Origin: Xanthobacteraceae bacterium
GTDB lineage: Bacteria > Pseudomonadota > Alphaproteobacteria > Rhizobiales > Xanthobacteraceae
DNA length: 36,688 nt
Direction of reading: 5' to 3'
Assembly: GCA_019746135.1 (NCBI GenBank)
Contig: JAIESI010000085.1
Coordinates: 1 to 36,688 of the forward strand
The number at the start of each line of letters is the position of its first letter. The first letter of the stretch is position 1. The notes beneath the pieces are model-generated. The model was not told the origin of the DNA, made no database searches, and saw only the letters and a list, made by a program, of their open reading frames with translations. This document shows positions 7,867 through 17,756 of this stretch, in pieces. The translations under genes and the position numbers were made by a program.

Positions 7867-9624
7867 TCATGGTGCGGCCGGCGCGCCGGCGGGCGCGGCG
7901 GCGGGTGAAGGTCGGAGCGAGGCTTGCGCCAAGCCGGCGAGATCGAAAATGCGGCGGTGCAGGCCGGCGAGCACCGCGGAGCGGCCGACCGATATGACGG
8001 TGGCCTGCGGCAGCTTCTCGAACAGCATGCGATAAAGATCGCGCGCGTCGGCGTCTTCGAAGGTCGACACCGCCTCGTCGAGCAGGATCAGGTCGGGCCG
8101 GTGCAGCAGCACACGGGCAAAGCCGATCCGCTGCTGCTCGCCCCCCGACAGAACCATGCTCCAGTCCGCCTCTTCCTCGAGCCGGTGCGCCAGCCGGCCG
8201 ACGCCCGCGGTTTCCATGGCGGCGCTGATCTCTGCATCGGTAAACTGTTCTGCGGGCGTCGGATAGGCCAACGCCTGTCGCAGGGTGCCGAGAGGGAAAT
8301 ACCGCCGTTGCGGCAAGGCGAGAACCCGCAGGCCGGGCGGCCGCGACACCGTGCCCTCGCCGAACCGCCAGATCCCGGCAATGGCCCGCAACAGGCATGA
8401 TTTGCCCGAGCCGGAAGGCCCGTTCACCAGCACGCGATCGCCCGGCGCGAGCCGCAGGTCCGGGACCCTTGCGACGTCGCCGTCGTTCACCGCGCGCAAC
8501 ACGAGGTTGCTGACCGCCACATGGTTGTCCGGCGAAGCGGTCAGCCGGATGGCCATGCCGGGGCGGTCGGTGCGGTCCACCTCGACCATCGCGGCTTCGA
8601 ACTGGGCCAGGCGGTCGATGACCGCCTTCCATTCGGCGATCTTGCGATACATCGCCAGGAAAAATCCGAAGGCACCCTCGACGCGATTGAACGCCAGCCC
8701 GCCCTGGATAAGGGTGCCGAGCGGAATCGCGCCGGCGAGATAGGCGGGCATGCCGATCAGCGTCGGCACCGCGACCGACACCTGCGCATAGCCGGCGCTG
8801 AAGCCGACCAGCTTGGTCTCGCGCTTGATCAGGTCCACCCAGTTGACCACCAGGGCGGCAAAACGCCGGCGCAGCTCGGCGCGCTCGACCGCCTCGCCGC
8901 CCATCAGCGCGACCGGCTCGGCATTGTCGGTGACGCGCGCGATGGCGAACCGGAAATCCGATTCATAGCGCTGCCGGTCGAATTGCAGGGGGATCAGCGG
9001 CTTGCCGATCCAGTGGCCGATCAGCGTGCCGGTCGCGGCAAACGCCAGCGCCAGCGCGATCAGGTAGCCGGGGAACGACAGGTCGACGCCGAACAGCGGC
9101 AGCGGCATGATCGCGGAGATGCCCCACAGCATGTAGGCGAACGACAGCAGCGCAATGAGGCTGCCGAGCAGTCCGGTGCCGAGCTCGTGGGTCCGCTGGA
9201 TGAACAGGAACACGTCGTTGGCGATCCGCAGATGGATGTTGTCGACGCTGCGGTCGACGAAGCCCTGCCGGTAGTGCCGGCCTTCCGCCATCCAGATGCC
9301 GACGTAGCGCGCCGTCATCCATTGCCGCCAGCGGATGGTCAGCGCCTGCCCGAAGTAATATTGCGCCATGCCCGCAAGGACGGCGCCGATGACGATCAGC
9401 CCGAAGTTGAACAGCTCGGGCGTCATCAACTCCCAGCTTCGCTGCTCGAGCGCGTTGAAGAAGCGCGCGTTCCAGCGCGCCACCTCGACGGCGACATAGA
9501 CGAGGCCGAACTCGGCCGCGATGACGCCGGTCAGCAGAGCGCGGCCCGGCCACCGATCGTCGGATCGGAAGTAGGGCAGGGCGAGGACCAGGAAGGTCCG
9601 CATGGCAAGGATGAGACGATGCAT
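7867..9624 (-). CDS. SbmA/BacA/YddA-type ABC transporter, fused permease-ATPase
   Basis: The 585-residue half-transporter has an N-terminal membrane region with about six segments. The family signature residues VARWNARFFNALEQR and the YRQGFVDRSVDNIHLRIANDV stretch match the ABCD/SbmA-like group. The ATPase has Walker A (GPSGSGKSC), a Q-loop (ALPQRRYFP), the LSGGEQQRIGFAR signature and Walker B (LILLDEA). The D-loop is STFED rather than SALD. The H-loop reads SVGRSAVLAG where related proteins have SVGHRS, so the switch histidine appears to be missing. The start at 9624 is favoured by CAGGAT about 8 nt upstream; 9633 is an alternative. Substrate is unknown. Confidence 0.8.
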   Translation of the reverse strand: MHRLILAMRTFLVLALPYFRSDDRWPGRALLTGVIAAEFGLVYVAVEVARWNARFFNALEQRSWELMTPELFNFGLIVIGAVLAGMAQYYFGQALTIRWRQWMTARYVGIWMAEGRHYRQGFVDRSVDNIHLRIANDVFLFIQRTHELGTGLLGSLIALLSFAYMLWGISAIMPLPLFGVDLSFPGYLIALALAFAATGTLIGHWIGKPLIPLQFDRQRYESDFRFAIARVTDNAEPVALMGGEAVERAELRRRFAALVVNWVDLIKRETKLVGFSAGYAQVSVAVPTLIGMPAYLAGAIPLGTLIQGGLAFNRVEGAFGFFLAMYRKIAEWKAVIDRLAQFEAAMVEVDRTDRPGMAIRLTASPDNHVAVSNLVLRAVNDGDVARVPDLRLAPGDRVLVNGPSGSGKSCLLRAIAGIWRFGEGTVSRPPGLRVLALPQRRYFPLGTLRQALAYPTPAEQFTDAEISAAMETAGVGRLAHRLEEEADWSMVLSGGEQQRIGFARVLLHRPDLILLDEAVSTFEDADARDLYRMLFEKLPQATVISVGRSAVLAGLHRRIFDLAGLAQASLRPSPAAAPAGAPAAP

Positions 9625-9679
9625 GGCGAGCATCCTGCGGCAGGGACGGGCACTATAGCGAACGGTCGCGGCCCAAGGC

Positions 9680-9739
9680 CGCACGGATGTGCGGCGCTAA
9701 GCCTCGGTCCGCACAGATTTGCGGCGCTAAGTCTCGGTC
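9680..9739. repeat. 30-bp tandem duplication at the 3' end of the exporter gene
   Basis: Two adjacent 30-bp units (9680-9709 and 9710-9739) differ at only three positions. The right-hand unit contains the last codons and the stop codon of the minus-strand exporter gene. The left-hand unit is a duplicate of that gene end lying in the intergenic region. Confidence 0.85.
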
Positions 9740-11481
9740 GGTGCCGGCGGGGCCATGAACTGCGCCCGCGCGAGCTCGGCGAAGCGGCCGTTGGCGCTCA
9801 CAAGCTCGTCGAAGGTTCCGCTTTCGACGATGCGGCCGTCCTGAAACATCAGGATCTTGTCGGCTTTGCGGACGGTCGCGAGCCGATGCGCGATGACGAA
9901 GGTGGTGCGCCCTTTCATCACCTCGTCGAGCGCCGCGAGCAGCATGGTTTCGGTCTTGGCGTCGAGCGCGCTGGTGGCCTCGTCGAGGATCAGGATCGGC
10001 GCGTCCTTCAACAGCGCGCGGGCGATCGCGAGCCGCTGGCGCTCGCCGCCGGACAGGAGCCGTCCGCGCTCGCCGACGCGGCTGTCGAAGCCGTGGCGGT
10101 CGCTTTCGATGAAGCCCAGCGCCTGGGCGCGCTGCGCCGCGAGCCGGATCTCCTCGGTTTCGGCCTCGGGCTTGCCGATCTTCAGATTCTCGGCAATCGA
10201 GCGGTTGAACAGCAGGCCCTCCTGGAACACCACGCCGATGTTGCGGCGCAGCCCGGTGAGCTTCATGTCGCGGACGTCGGTGCCGTCGATGGTGATCGAG
10301 CCGGACTGCGGATCGAAGGTCCGGTGCAGCAGCGCGAGCGCGGTCGATTTGCCCGCGCCGGTCGGTCCGACCAGCGCAATGGTCTGGCCGGGCGATGCGG
10401 TGAACGACAGGTCCCGCACCGCCGGCTGCCCCCCGACATACGCAAAGGACACATCGTGGAACTCGACCTGCCCGCGCACGCGGCCGGGATCCGTGGCGTT
10501 CGGCCGGTCGTGCACCGCCGGCACCGTGTCGAGCACGTCGAAGAACTCGCGCAGCCGGGGCGCTTCGGTGAACAACCCGTTGACGAAGGAGATCGTGCTC
10601 TGCAGCTTGTCGATCAGAATCCCCGAGAAGCTCATGAACGTCACGATCTCGCCGACCGTGGCCTTGCCCTGGAAGTTGAGCCAGGCGCCGATGGCGATGA
10701 TCAGCAGGACCGCGATGGTGGTCGATGCACGGGTGAGCATGTAGATCACCGCCCACCACGACAGAACCGGGATCTGCGCCGCGAGCAGCTTGTCGATGAC
10801 CCCGCGCAGGCCTGTGACCTCGGCCTCGGCGCGGGCGAAGCTGTGCACCAGCGCGATGTTGCCGAGCGCGTCGGAGGCCTGCTCGGCGAGGCCCGAATAG
10901 TGCTCTTCGACCTGCGACTGAAGTGTATTGGTCTTGCGGACCACGAACACCGTGAGTGCGGCGAGCACGATGGTGAGCACGATCAGCACCAGCGCCAGGC
11001 GCCAGTTGAGGAACATCGACAGCGGCAGCAGCACAAAGAACAGCGTGAAGCTGGTGAGGTGGTCGCGGAAAAAGCCGAGCCACAGGCTCCAGAGCGCATC
11101 GGTGCCCTGCAGCATCACCTTCATCAGCCGACCGGAATGCGTGTCGCTGTGGAACGCCTGCGGCAGTTGCAGGATGTGCTGGAAATAGTCGCTCAGCGTG
11201 CGATAGCGCTGCCGGTAGGCGAGCCGGTCCGAATACATGGCGATCAGGGTGCCGGCGGCGATATTGAACAGGCCGAACACGATCCAGGCGATCAGCAGCG
11301 GCGCGAGTGCCCCCCAGTCCCCCGGCTTCCCGGTCAGCGAATCGATGACCCGCCCGAGCAGCATCGGCTCGATGAACTGCGAGCCGGCGATGGCGAGATT
11401 GGCTGCGGCCAGAACCAGCGCCACGCGCTTCTCGTTCCCCAGGAGCGAGAGCACGCGGGCGTAGATTCGGACGAGGTTCAT
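9727..11481 (-). CDS. ndvA: NdvA/ChvA-type cyclic beta-glucan exporter, ABC permease-ATPase
   Basis: The 584-residue MsbA-like half-transporter has six membrane segments in residues 1-320. Its start ([15 protein letters not shown]) and segments such as [16 protein letters not shown] resemble NdvA/ChvA, which exports cyclic beta-1,2-glucan to the periplasm for osmotic adaptation. All nucleotide-binding motifs are intact: Walker [11 protein letters not shown]-loop VVFQEG, signature [16 protein letters not shown], Walker [15 protein letters not shown] and H-loop VIAHRLATV. No glucan synthase (ndvB) gene is nearby, so substrate is an inference from similarity; a general MsbA-type lipid or drug exporter is the alternative. 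Confidence 0.75.
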   Translation of the reverse strand: MNLVRIYARVLSLLGNEKRVALVLAAANLAIAGSQFIEPMLLGRVIDSLTGKPGDWGALAPLLIAWIVFGLFNIAAGTLIAMYSDRLAYRQRYRTLSDYFQHILQLPQAFHSDTHSGRLMKVMLQGTDALWSLWLGFFRDHLTSFTLFFVLLPLSMFLNWRLALVLIVLTIVLAALTVFVVRKTNTLQSQVEEHYSGLAEQASDALGNIALVHSFARAEAEVTGLRGVIDKLLAAQIPVLSWWAVIYMLTRASTTIAVLLIIAIGAWLNFQGKATVGEIVTFMSFSGILIDKLQSTISFVNGLFTEAPRLREFFDVLDTVPAVHDRPNATDPGRVRGQVEFHDVSFAYVGGQPAVRDLSFTASPGQTIALVGPTGAGKSTALALLHRTFDPQSGSITIDGTDVRDMKLTGLRRNIGVVFQEGLLFNRSIAENLKIGKPEAETEEIRLAAQRAQALGFIESDRHGFDSRVGERGRLLSGGERQRLAIARALLKDAPILILDEATSALDAKTETMLLAALDEVMKGRTTFVIAHRLATVRKADKILMFQDGRIVESGTFDELVSANGRFAELARAQFMAPPAPTET

Positions 11482-11544
11482 CGCGCGGTTCTTTGCCGGG
11501 CCAGATCTTGCACGTAAAAACTGGCTTTCATGCAGATAGGGCCG

Positions 11545-12699
11545 TTACGCGAAATACCGGTCGAGGATGCAACGGTAGACCGCGGTGAGCTTTTCGAGGT
11601 CGGCGACCGGCACGCGCTCGTCGGTGGCGTGCATGGTGGTGCCGACCAGCCCGAACTCGACCACCGGACAATAGTCCTTGATGAAACGGGCGTCGGACGT
11701 GCCGCCGGAGGTGGACAGCTTCGGCTTCTGTCCGGTGATTTCGGCGACCGCGCCGATCACCACGTCGGTGAACGGGCTCGGCTCGGTGTAGAACACGTCG
11801 GCGTTGGACGGTTCCCATTCGATCCGCCATGTCACCTTGTCGCCCGCGGCCTTCGCCGCACGCTGCTCGACCAGCGCCTTGAGCGACGCGTAGTTGTGGC
11901 AGTCGTTGAAGCGGATGTTGAAACGCGCCCGCGCCTCGCCGGGGATGAGGTTCACGGTCGGATTGCCGATATCGATCGACGTGAATTCGAGATTCGACGG
12001 GTCGAACTTGTGGCTGCCCTTGTCGAGCGGCTCGTCCATCAGCGCCGACATCAGCTTGACGAGGCCGCGCACCGGGTTGTCGGCCCGGTGCGGATAGGCG
12101 ACGTGGCCCATCTTGCCGGTCACCACCAGCACGCCGTTCTGCGAGCCGCGGCGGCCGAGCTTGATGGTGTCGCCGAGCTCGGCGACGTTGCCGGGCTCGC
12201 CCAGCACGCAGTGATCGAATTTCTCGCCGCGCGCCGCGGCCCACTTCAGCAGCTTGGGGCTGCCGTTGATCGCGACACCTTCCTCGTCGCCGGTGATCAG
12301 GAACGAGATCGAGCCTTTGGGCCTGCCGCCGTTCTCTGCGAGATGGTCGAGCGTCGCCGCGATCTTGCAGGCGATGGCGCCCTTCATGTCGACCGCGCCG
12401 CGCCCATAGAGCACGCCGTTGTCGATGTCGCCCGAGAACGGCGCGTGCGACCACGCCTTGGGATCGCCCGGCGGCACCACGTCGGTGTGGCCGGCGAACA
12501 TCAGATGCGGCGCGCCGGTGCCGACGCGGGCGTAGAGGTTCTCGACGTCGGCGGTGCCGGGCTCGGAGAACGTCATGCGGTGCACGGTGAAGCCCGCGCT
12601 CTTCAGCACGGTCTCGAGCAAAGTGAGCGCGCCGCCTTCGGTGGGCGTGACCGAGGGGCAGCGCAGCAGGTCGCGGGCGATGGCGATGGGATCCGTCAT
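11545..12699 (-). CDS. dapE: Succinyl-diaminopimelate desuccinylase
   Basis: The 384-residue M20-family metalloenzyme hydrolyses N-succinyl-LL-diaminopimelate in the lysine and peptidoglycan precursor pathway. The metal ligands are visible in [13 protein letters not shown], in [10 protein letters not shown] (bridging Asp) and in ITGDEEG (catalytic Glu pair). A C-terminal His lies near [12 protein letters not shown]. The ATG directly abuts the TGA of the hicA-like gene (TGAATG), so reinitiation from that gene is possible. DapD, two steps earlier in the pathway, lies 1 kb upstream on the same strand. Confidence 0.96.
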   Translation of the reverse strand: MTDPIAIARDLLRCPSVTPTEGGALTLLETVLKSAGFTVHRMTFSEPGTADVENLYARVGTGAPHLMFAGHTDVVPPGDPKAWSHAPFSGDIDNGVLYGRGAVDMKGAIACKIAATLDHLAENGGRPKGSISFLITGDEEGVAINGSPKLLKWAAARGEKFDHCVLGEPGNVAELGDTIKLGRRGSQNGVLVVTGKMGHVAYPHRADNPVRGLVKLMSALMDEPLDKGSHKFDPSNLEFTSIDIGNPTVNLIPGEARARFNIRFNDCHNYASLKALVEQRAAKAAGDKVTWRIEWEPSNADVFYTEPSPFTDVVIGAVAEITGQKPKLSTSGGTSDARFIKDYCPVVEFGLVGTTMHATDERVPVADLEKLTAVYRCILDRYFA

Positions 12700-12894
12700 T
12701 CAGAGTTGCTTTTTGATTCCGGCCTGCTTGAGAACGTCATTGACCGTGTGGCGGGATTTCGTGGTTCGTGGAACAGTCACGTGGCGGCCATTGACGGGAC
12801 TGAACCAGATTTCGTGGCTGCCCTTGCCCTTTCTCACGAGCGTGCAACCGTGCTCGCGAAGGATGGCGACCAACTCACGATAGAAGTCTGCCAT
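12700..12894 (-). CDS. hicA: HicA-like mRNA interferase toxin
   Basis: The 64-residue protein has the complete HicA/YcfA double-stranded-RNA-binding fold pattern. An N-terminal helix (FYRELVAILREHGCTLV) is followed by RKGKGSHEIWF with the catalytic His, the strand HVTVPRTTKSRHTVNDV, and a final helix LKQAGIKKQL. Known HicA proteins cleave mRNA and are neutralised by HicB. Its start overlaps the stop of the upstream HicB-like gene (TGATG), and its stop abuts the dapE ATG. The pairing and conserved His support an active toxin, though this is not tested. Confidence 0.85.
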   Translation of the reverse strand: MADFYRELVAILREHGCTLVRKGKGSHEIWFSPVNGRHVTVPRTTKSRHTVNDVLKQAGIKKQL

Positions 12895-13121
12895 CAGGCC
12901 CCGGCGAGATCGAGATGCTCCTCGGCCTTGAATGTCAGCGAGAGTTTTTCGCCGCTGTGCCCGGACAGTTCGAGCAAGTCCGGCAAAACCAGCCGCACCT
13001 CGTCGATCATGGATGGCCAGGTATCGGCCTCTACAACCAGCCCTGGAACCGCCTCGCTGGTCGCTATCCAGACAGCGGCTTCGCCATCCCAGCGGGCGTC
13101 GATGGTAATGTCGCGAGTCAT
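12894..13121 (-). CDS. hicB: HicB-like (DUF1902) antitoxin candidate
   Basis: The 75-residue protein matches the DUF1902/HicB partial RNase H-like fold, with strands DITIDARWDGEAAVWIATSE and the central VPGLVVEADTW. A helix, SMIDEVRLVLPDLLEL, follows. It is followed by hicA in the usual antitoxin-second or antitoxin-first overlapping arrangement, here antitoxin first. Unlike full HicB antitoxins, no C-terminal ribbon-helix-helix or helix-turn-helix is visible, so classical autoregulation through DNA binding may be absent. No strong ribosome-binding site precedes the ATG. Confidence 0.75.
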   Translation of the reverse strand: MTRDITIDARWDGEAAVWIATSEAVPGLVVEADTWPSMIDEVRLVLPDLLELSGHSGEKLSLTFKAEEHLDLAGA

Positions 13122-13166
13122 GCCGGCAATATCGGACGCTTCAAGCGGCGAGGCAATCCCTCGACG

Positions 13167-13631
13167 TCAGGCGTGGGTCCGCACCGGCGGCGTCAGGACG
13201 TCCGGCGCAAGCGGGTCGGGGCCATATTTGTTCTGGCCGATGGTACCCCTCAGGCAGCCAAGCTCGACCAGCGCCCAGATCAAGATACCCAGGCACACGA
13301 GTTGAAGCAGCAGGAGCAGCAGCAACGTCTCTGTGGCGCCTCCGACCAGCGCTGCAACGAGGAGCAGCGTTGCTGGAGCGCTATAGAACAGCAGGACCCA
13401 CCAGCCCGCCTTGTTGCGGTCGTGCAGGCGCTTCATGCAGACAAGGACGCCGGATGCCGCAACCAGCAGCGACACGATCCAACCGAGAGCGTTCATCGTC
13501 GGGCTGTAGCCGATCGCAAAGCTCAGACCGCCTACGAGCAGACTGGCGGCGGCGAAAACCATGATCGCGATCCAGAACTTTGCGCGATTGATGCGCCCGC
13601 TGGGCGAGATGAACAAATTGACAATATTCAT
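13167..13631 (-). CDS. DUF805 family membrane protein
   Basis: This is a 154-residue inner-membrane protein with four hydrophobic segments. The DUF805 signature is clear: SPSGRINRAKFWIAI at the N-terminus, CMKRLHDRNKAGWWVLL in the middle, and the C-terminal GQNKYGPDPLAP. The function of the family is unknown. GGGAGCAGG lies just upstream of the ATG. The gene sits between dapD (94 bp upstream) and the hicB-like gene (45 bp downstream), all on the minus strand, so it may be read through from dapD. Confidence 0.88.
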   Translation of the reverse strand: MNIVNLFISPSGRINRAKFWIAIMVFAAASLLVGGLSFAIGYSPTMNALGWIVSLLVAASGVLVCMKRLHDRNKAGWWVLLFYSAPATLLLVAALVGGATETLLLLLLLQLVCLGILIWALVELGCLRGTIGQNKYGPDPLAPDVLTPPVRTHA

Positions 13632-13725
13632 TGCCTGCTCCCATTTCGAGGCAGCAATGGGAATCTAACCCCTTTGGCCAGCGCGGCGAAAGTGGCTCGC
13701 CACAATTGCAGCAAACTGTGGTTAG

Positions 13726-14571
<846 letters not shown>

Positions 14572-14577
14572 AGAACT

Positions 14578-14614
14578 CCCCGGGCTAAGCGGCTTTTCTG
14601 TCGCTTGCCCGGGG
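14578..14614 (-). promoter_or_regulatory. Hairpin masking the dapD ribosome-binding site
   Basis: Perfect 8-bp arms CCCCGGGC (14578-14585) and GCCCGGGG (14607-14614) continue inward after a one-base bulge with AAGCG/CGCTT. On the minus strand the promoter-distal arm ends GCCCGGGG and runs straight into AG, so the dapD Shine-Dalgarno GGGGAG lies mostly within the stem. No T-run follows, so it is unlikely to be a simple terminator for the upstream gene. Confidence 0.55.
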
Positions 14615-14633
14615 CTGCCGTGTCAATGGTGGC

Positions 14634-15407
14634 TTACCGCGCCTGCCGCGCGACCTCCTTGGCGACGTCCTGGGCCTTCTGGAAGCTCTCGATCACCGCC
14701 GCATAGTTCGGTGCGACCAGGGCATAGAGCTTGGCCAGCTCGCCCGCCTCAGACCGGTTCCAGGTGCGATGGGTCTCCGACAGCACCGCATTGGTCGAGG
14801 TCGGGATGACGCCGGCCTGGATGAAGCGGGCGAGCGTGGTCCGCGACGCGAGCTCGCTCGGATCGCCGGAGGCGTCGATCACCGCGTAGACCTTGAAGCC
14901 TGCGGCCTTGGCGTCGAGCGCCGGGAACATCACGCAGACGCTGGTCCAGACGCCGGCCATGACCAGCGTCTTCTTGCCGGTGTCGCGCACCGCCTTGACG
15001 AAGTCATCGTTGTCCCAAGCGTTCACCTCGCCCTTGCGGCTGACATACTTTGCGTGCGGCGCGAACTGATGGATCTCGGGCATCAGCGGGCCGTTCGGGC
15101 CGTTGGGCTCGGACGCGGTGGTGATGACCGGAATTTTCAGAAGCGTCGCAAGCTTTGCGAGCATGATCGTGTTGTTGCGCAACTCGGTCACGCTGATGTC
15201 CTTCACGGTCTGAAACAGACCTGCCTGATGGTCGAGCAGCAGGAGGACGGTGTCCGACGTGTCGATCAGCGCCGCTCCGCCGCCGGACGGCAGCACGTTC
15301 GACTGGGCGGGGCGCGTCTGCGCGACGGCTGATGGACCGGGCGAAAGCATGACGATCGCCGCAACGGCGGCGACGGCACGCAGGACCTTCTTCATTGGGA
15401 TCGACAT
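14634..15407 (-). CDS. Secreted isochorismatase-like (YcaC-related) hydrolase
   Basis: The 257-residue precursor starts with a Sec signal peptide (KKVLRAVAAVAAIVML ... SAVAQ, cleavage near residue 30). The isochorismatase-like fold follows: TVLLLLDHQAGLF with the catalytic Asp, ITTASEPNGPNGP, and VMAGVWTSVCVMFPAL with the nucleophilic Cys. The YcaC-like group contains cysteine hydrolases of unknown substrate, and export is unusual for them. AAAGGA upstream supports the ATG at 15407; an in-frame Met four residues later is possible. It is divergent from the HxlR regulator, which may control it. Confidence 0.8.
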   Translation of the reverse strand: MSIPMKKVLRAVAAVAAIVMLSPGPSAVAQTRPAQSNVLPSGGGAALIDTSDTVLLLLDHQAGLFQTVKDISVTELRNNTIMLAKLATLLKIPVITTASEPNGPNGPLMPEIHQFAPHAKYVSRKGEVNAWDNDDFVKAVRDTGKKTLVMAGVWTSVCVMFPALDAKAAGFKVYAVIDASGDPSELASRTTLARFIQAGVIPTSTNAVLSETHRTWNRSEAGELAKLYALVAPNYAAVIESFQKAQDVAKEVARQAR

Positions 15408-15527
15408 GGCTTTTCCTTTCGCGTTCGTCTGATGTCCGGCCGACCGGTGATATGCCGGCATCTTTGCCGGCTCGACGACACGAGTTGTTCGGCCGTTCAT
15501 GAATGTTCTATTTTCTAGGAGCCATCT

Positions 15528-15947
15528 TTGATCCTGGACAGTAGTAATCTTGGAGTAACCGTGAGCCGAGCCATGCAGCCCGATCCGGCGACGAAAACCA
15601 GCGGCAAGACAACGCTGCTGCAGGGCGCCGGATGCGGCGTGGACCACTTCCTGAAATTTCTGGCGCGCGAGTGGATGAGTCACATCGTGTGGACGCTGGC
15701 GCGCGAAAAATCGATGCGGTTCGGCGCGCTGCGCCGCGCTTTGCCCGGGGCGGTTTCCGCCCGCGTCTTGTCGGCCCGGCTGAAGGAGCTTGAATCCTAC
15801 GGGCTCGTATTGCGTCATGACGCCGGCAAGCTGCCGCTGCATGTCGAATACAAGCTGACCGCCGACGGCCGTGTGCTTCACGCAGCGCTCCGCCGCAGCG
15901 AGACGCTCGCCACCGGATTGAAGCAGCGGCCGATCAAGAAAACGTGA
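15528..15947 (+). CDS. HxlR-family transcriptional regulator
   Basis: The 139-residue protein has the HxlR winged helix: FLAREWMSHIVWTLAREKSMRFGALRR, then VSARVLSARLKELESYGLV and a wing in HVEYKLTADG. A lone Cys (GAGCGVDHF) sits where family members often carry a redox-sensing Cys. The start is taken as TTG at 15528 because AGGAG (15517-15521) is spaced six bases before it; a GTG near 15561 is the alternative. It is divergent from the secreted isochorismatase-like gene across 120 bp, a typical regulator-target layout. Confidence 0.85.
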   Translation: MILDSSNLGVTVSRAMQPDPATKTSGKTTLLQGAGCGVDHFLKFLAREWMSHIVWTLAREKSMRFGALRRALPGAVSARVLSARLKELESYGLVLRHDAGKLPLHVEYKLTADGRVLHAALRRSETLATGLKQRPIKKT

Positions 15948-16101
15948 CGGCATTGCTGCAAACGCCTGGCGTCCTCATTCCAACGTCTAGCGTCTTAATC
16001 CTTATGTGCAGTCGCCGCATGCGGGCGAATGTGCTTGCATGGGTCCTGCCGGGCAGGCCTTCGGCTTGTCGAACGAAATTCGAAAATCATCGGAGTGCGA
16101 C

Positions 16102-16926
16102 ATGCCTTTCATCAAGACCAAGGATGGCGTCGAGATTTTCTACAAGGACTGGGGCAAGGGGCAGCCGATCGTGTTCTCCCACGGCTGGCCGCTGTCGGCC
16201 GACGATTGGGACACGCAGATGCTGTTCTTCCTCAATAACGGCTATCGCGTCATCGCCCATGATCGCCGCGGGCACGGCCGTTCCACTCAGGTCGCCGACG
16301 GCCATGACATGGATCATTACGCCGATGACCTGGCCGCGCTCACCGCCCATCTCGACTTGAAGAACGCGATTCACGTCGGCCATTCCACCGGCGGCGGCGA
16401 GGTGGTGCACTATATTGCGCGGCATGGCGAGAGCCGGGTGGCGAAGGCCGCCATCCTTTCCGCCGTGCCGCCGCTGATGGTGAAAACACCCGCCAATCCC
16501 GGCGGCCTTCCCAAGGACGTGTTCGACGGATTGCAGGCGCAGCTTCTGGCCAATCGCTCGGTGTTCTATCGCGACCTGCCGGCCGGGCCCTTCTACGGCT
16601 TCAACCGGCCGGGCGCGAAGCCCTCGGAGGCGATCATCGCGAACTGGTGGCGGCAGGGCATGATGGGCGGCGCCAAGGCGCACTACGACGGCGTCGTCGC
16701 CTTCTCGCAGACCGATTTCACCGAGGACCTGAAGAAGATCACCGTGCCGGTGCTGGTGATGCATGGCGACGACGATCAGATCGTGCCCTATGCCGACTCC
16801 GCACCGCTGTCGGCAATGCTCCTGAAGAACGGGACGCTGAAGACCTACAAGGGTTTTCCGCACGGCATGCCGACCACGCACGCGGACACGATCAACGCCG
16901 ATCTGCTGGCGTTCTTCAAATCGTAG
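16102..16926 (+). CDS. Alpha/beta hydrolase, non-heme chloroperoxidase type
   Basis: The 274-residue cytoplasmic protein opens with [20 protein letters not shown], characteristic of cofactor-free haloperoxidase/perhydrolase-type alpha/beta hydrolases. The oxyanion region is [12 protein letters not shown], the nucleophile is in GHSTGGGE, the acid is in [10 protein letters not shown], and the His is in KGFPHGMP. Such enzymes are serine esterases that can form peracids; the natural substrate is unknown. GGAG lies about 6 bases before the ATG at 16102, favoured over an upstream in-frame start. It is convergent with the HAD gene, 6 bp apart. Confidence 0.87.
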   Translation: MPFIKTKDGVEIFYKDWGKGQPIVFSHGWPLSADDWDTQMLFFLNNGYRVIAHDRRGHGRSTQVADGHDMDHYADDLAALTAHLDLKNAIHVGHSTGGGEVVHYIARHGESRVAKAAILSAVPPLMVKTPANPGGLPKDVFDGLQAQLLANRSVFYRDLPAGPFYGFNRPGAKPSEAIIANWWRQGMMGGAKAHYDGVVAFSQTDFTEDLKKITVPVLVMHGDDDQIVPYADSAPLSAMLLKNGTLKTYKGFPHGMPTTHADTINADLLAFFKS

Positions 16927-16932
16927 GCTGCG

Positions 16933-17643
16933 TTACCGGATCAGGCACTTCGCCCGCAGAAATCCGGTCAGGTCGTCGGTGACGTGATCGACATGGGGGG
17001 CCTCGCGGCCCTCCATCTCCCAGCCCTCGCGGATCACTTCTTTCGTGGCCGGCGGCACCACCAGCACGGTGGTCATGCCGAGCGCATACGGCACGCTCAA
17101 GTTTCGCGCCAGATCCTCGAACATGGCGGCCTTGGCGGGATCGACGCCGTGCTTGCGCAGGAAGCGGTCATAGACCTGCGGATGCGGCTTCGGATCGAGG
17201 TCGGCGGCGGCAATGTCGAACACGTCCTCGAAATGATGATCGATCTCGAGACGCCTCATCACGTTCTCGGCGTGCTTGCGTGTGCCGTTGGTGAGGATGA
17301 GCTTGCGGCCGGGCAATTTCTCAAGAGCGTCACCGAGCTCCGGGTTCGGCAACAGCGGCGAGTGGTCGATCTTGTGCACGAACTCGAGGAAGTCGTCGGG
17401 CTTCATGCTGTGCTCGGCCATCAGCCCGCGCATCGTCGTGCCGTAGCGCTTGTAATAGTCCTTCTGGAGCTTGAACGCGTCTTCCCTGGTCACGCCCAGA
17501 AAATCCGACACGAAGGCGCGGATGCGGTCGTCGATCTGCTGCCACAGGTTCAGGTCGTGCGGGTAGAGCGTGTTGTCCAGGTCGAACACCCAGGTTTCGA
17601 CCGAGCTGAAGCTGCGTGGCGCGGGCTTGGCGGTTGTGTTCAT
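16933..17643 (-). CDS. HAD-superfamily pyrimidine 5'-nucleotidase
   Basis: The 236-residue enzyme has all HAD motifs: FDLDNTLYP (nucleophile and acid Asp), LTNGTRKHAENV (motif II), a Lys in DLDPKPHPQVY, and FEDLARNL (motif IV). The form FDLDNTLYP with a helical cap (DYYKRYGTTMRGLM) is that of the SDT1-like pyrimidine nucleotidase group acting on UMP/CMP. The ATG at 17643 is chosen; the open frame continues upstream only through tandem repeats. Motif IV has Leu where Ser is more usual. Confidence 0.85.
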   Translation of the reverse strand: MNTTAKPAPRSFSSVETWVFDLDNTLYPHDLNLWQQIDDRIRAFVSDFLGVTREDAFKLQKDYYKRYGTTMRGLMAEHSMKPDDFLEFVHKIDHSPLLPNPELGDALEKLPGRKLILTNGTRKHAENVMRRLEIDHHFEDVFDIAAADLDPKPHPQVYDRFLRKHGVDPAKAAMFEDLARNLSVPYALGMTTVLVVPPATKEVIREGWEMEGREAPHVDHVTDDLTGFLRAKCLIR

Positions 17644-17677
17644 CGCCAGACGAATGCACGGTCTGCGCGCAGGCCGC

Positions 17678-17756
17678 AAGACTGTCTTTACCTGAACAAG
17701 ACTGCCTTTACCTGACAAGACTGCCTTTACCTGAAAAGGCCGCCTTTACTTGAATT
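17678..17756. repeat. Four tandem ~20-bp repeats at the end of the DUF1036 gene
   Basis: Four head-to-tail units of about 19-20 bp share the core GCCTTTACCTGA (GTCTTTACCTGA in the first, GCCTTTACTTGA in the last). The last unit overlaps the final codons and stop of the minus-strand DUF1036 gene. The array therefore looks like successive duplications of that gene's end, now lying between it and the HAD gene. Confidence 0.88.

Noticed and set aside
8521..11517. 998-residue open frame on the plus strand
   Set aside because: It lies antisense to two well-supported ABC transporter genes. The composition (Arg/Gly/Asp/His-rich, no domain) is that of an antisense shadow in G+C-rich DNA.
11530..13305. 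591-residue open frame on the plus strand
   Set aside because: It runs antisense across dapE and the hicA/hicB-like pair, all supported by motifs. Shadow frame.
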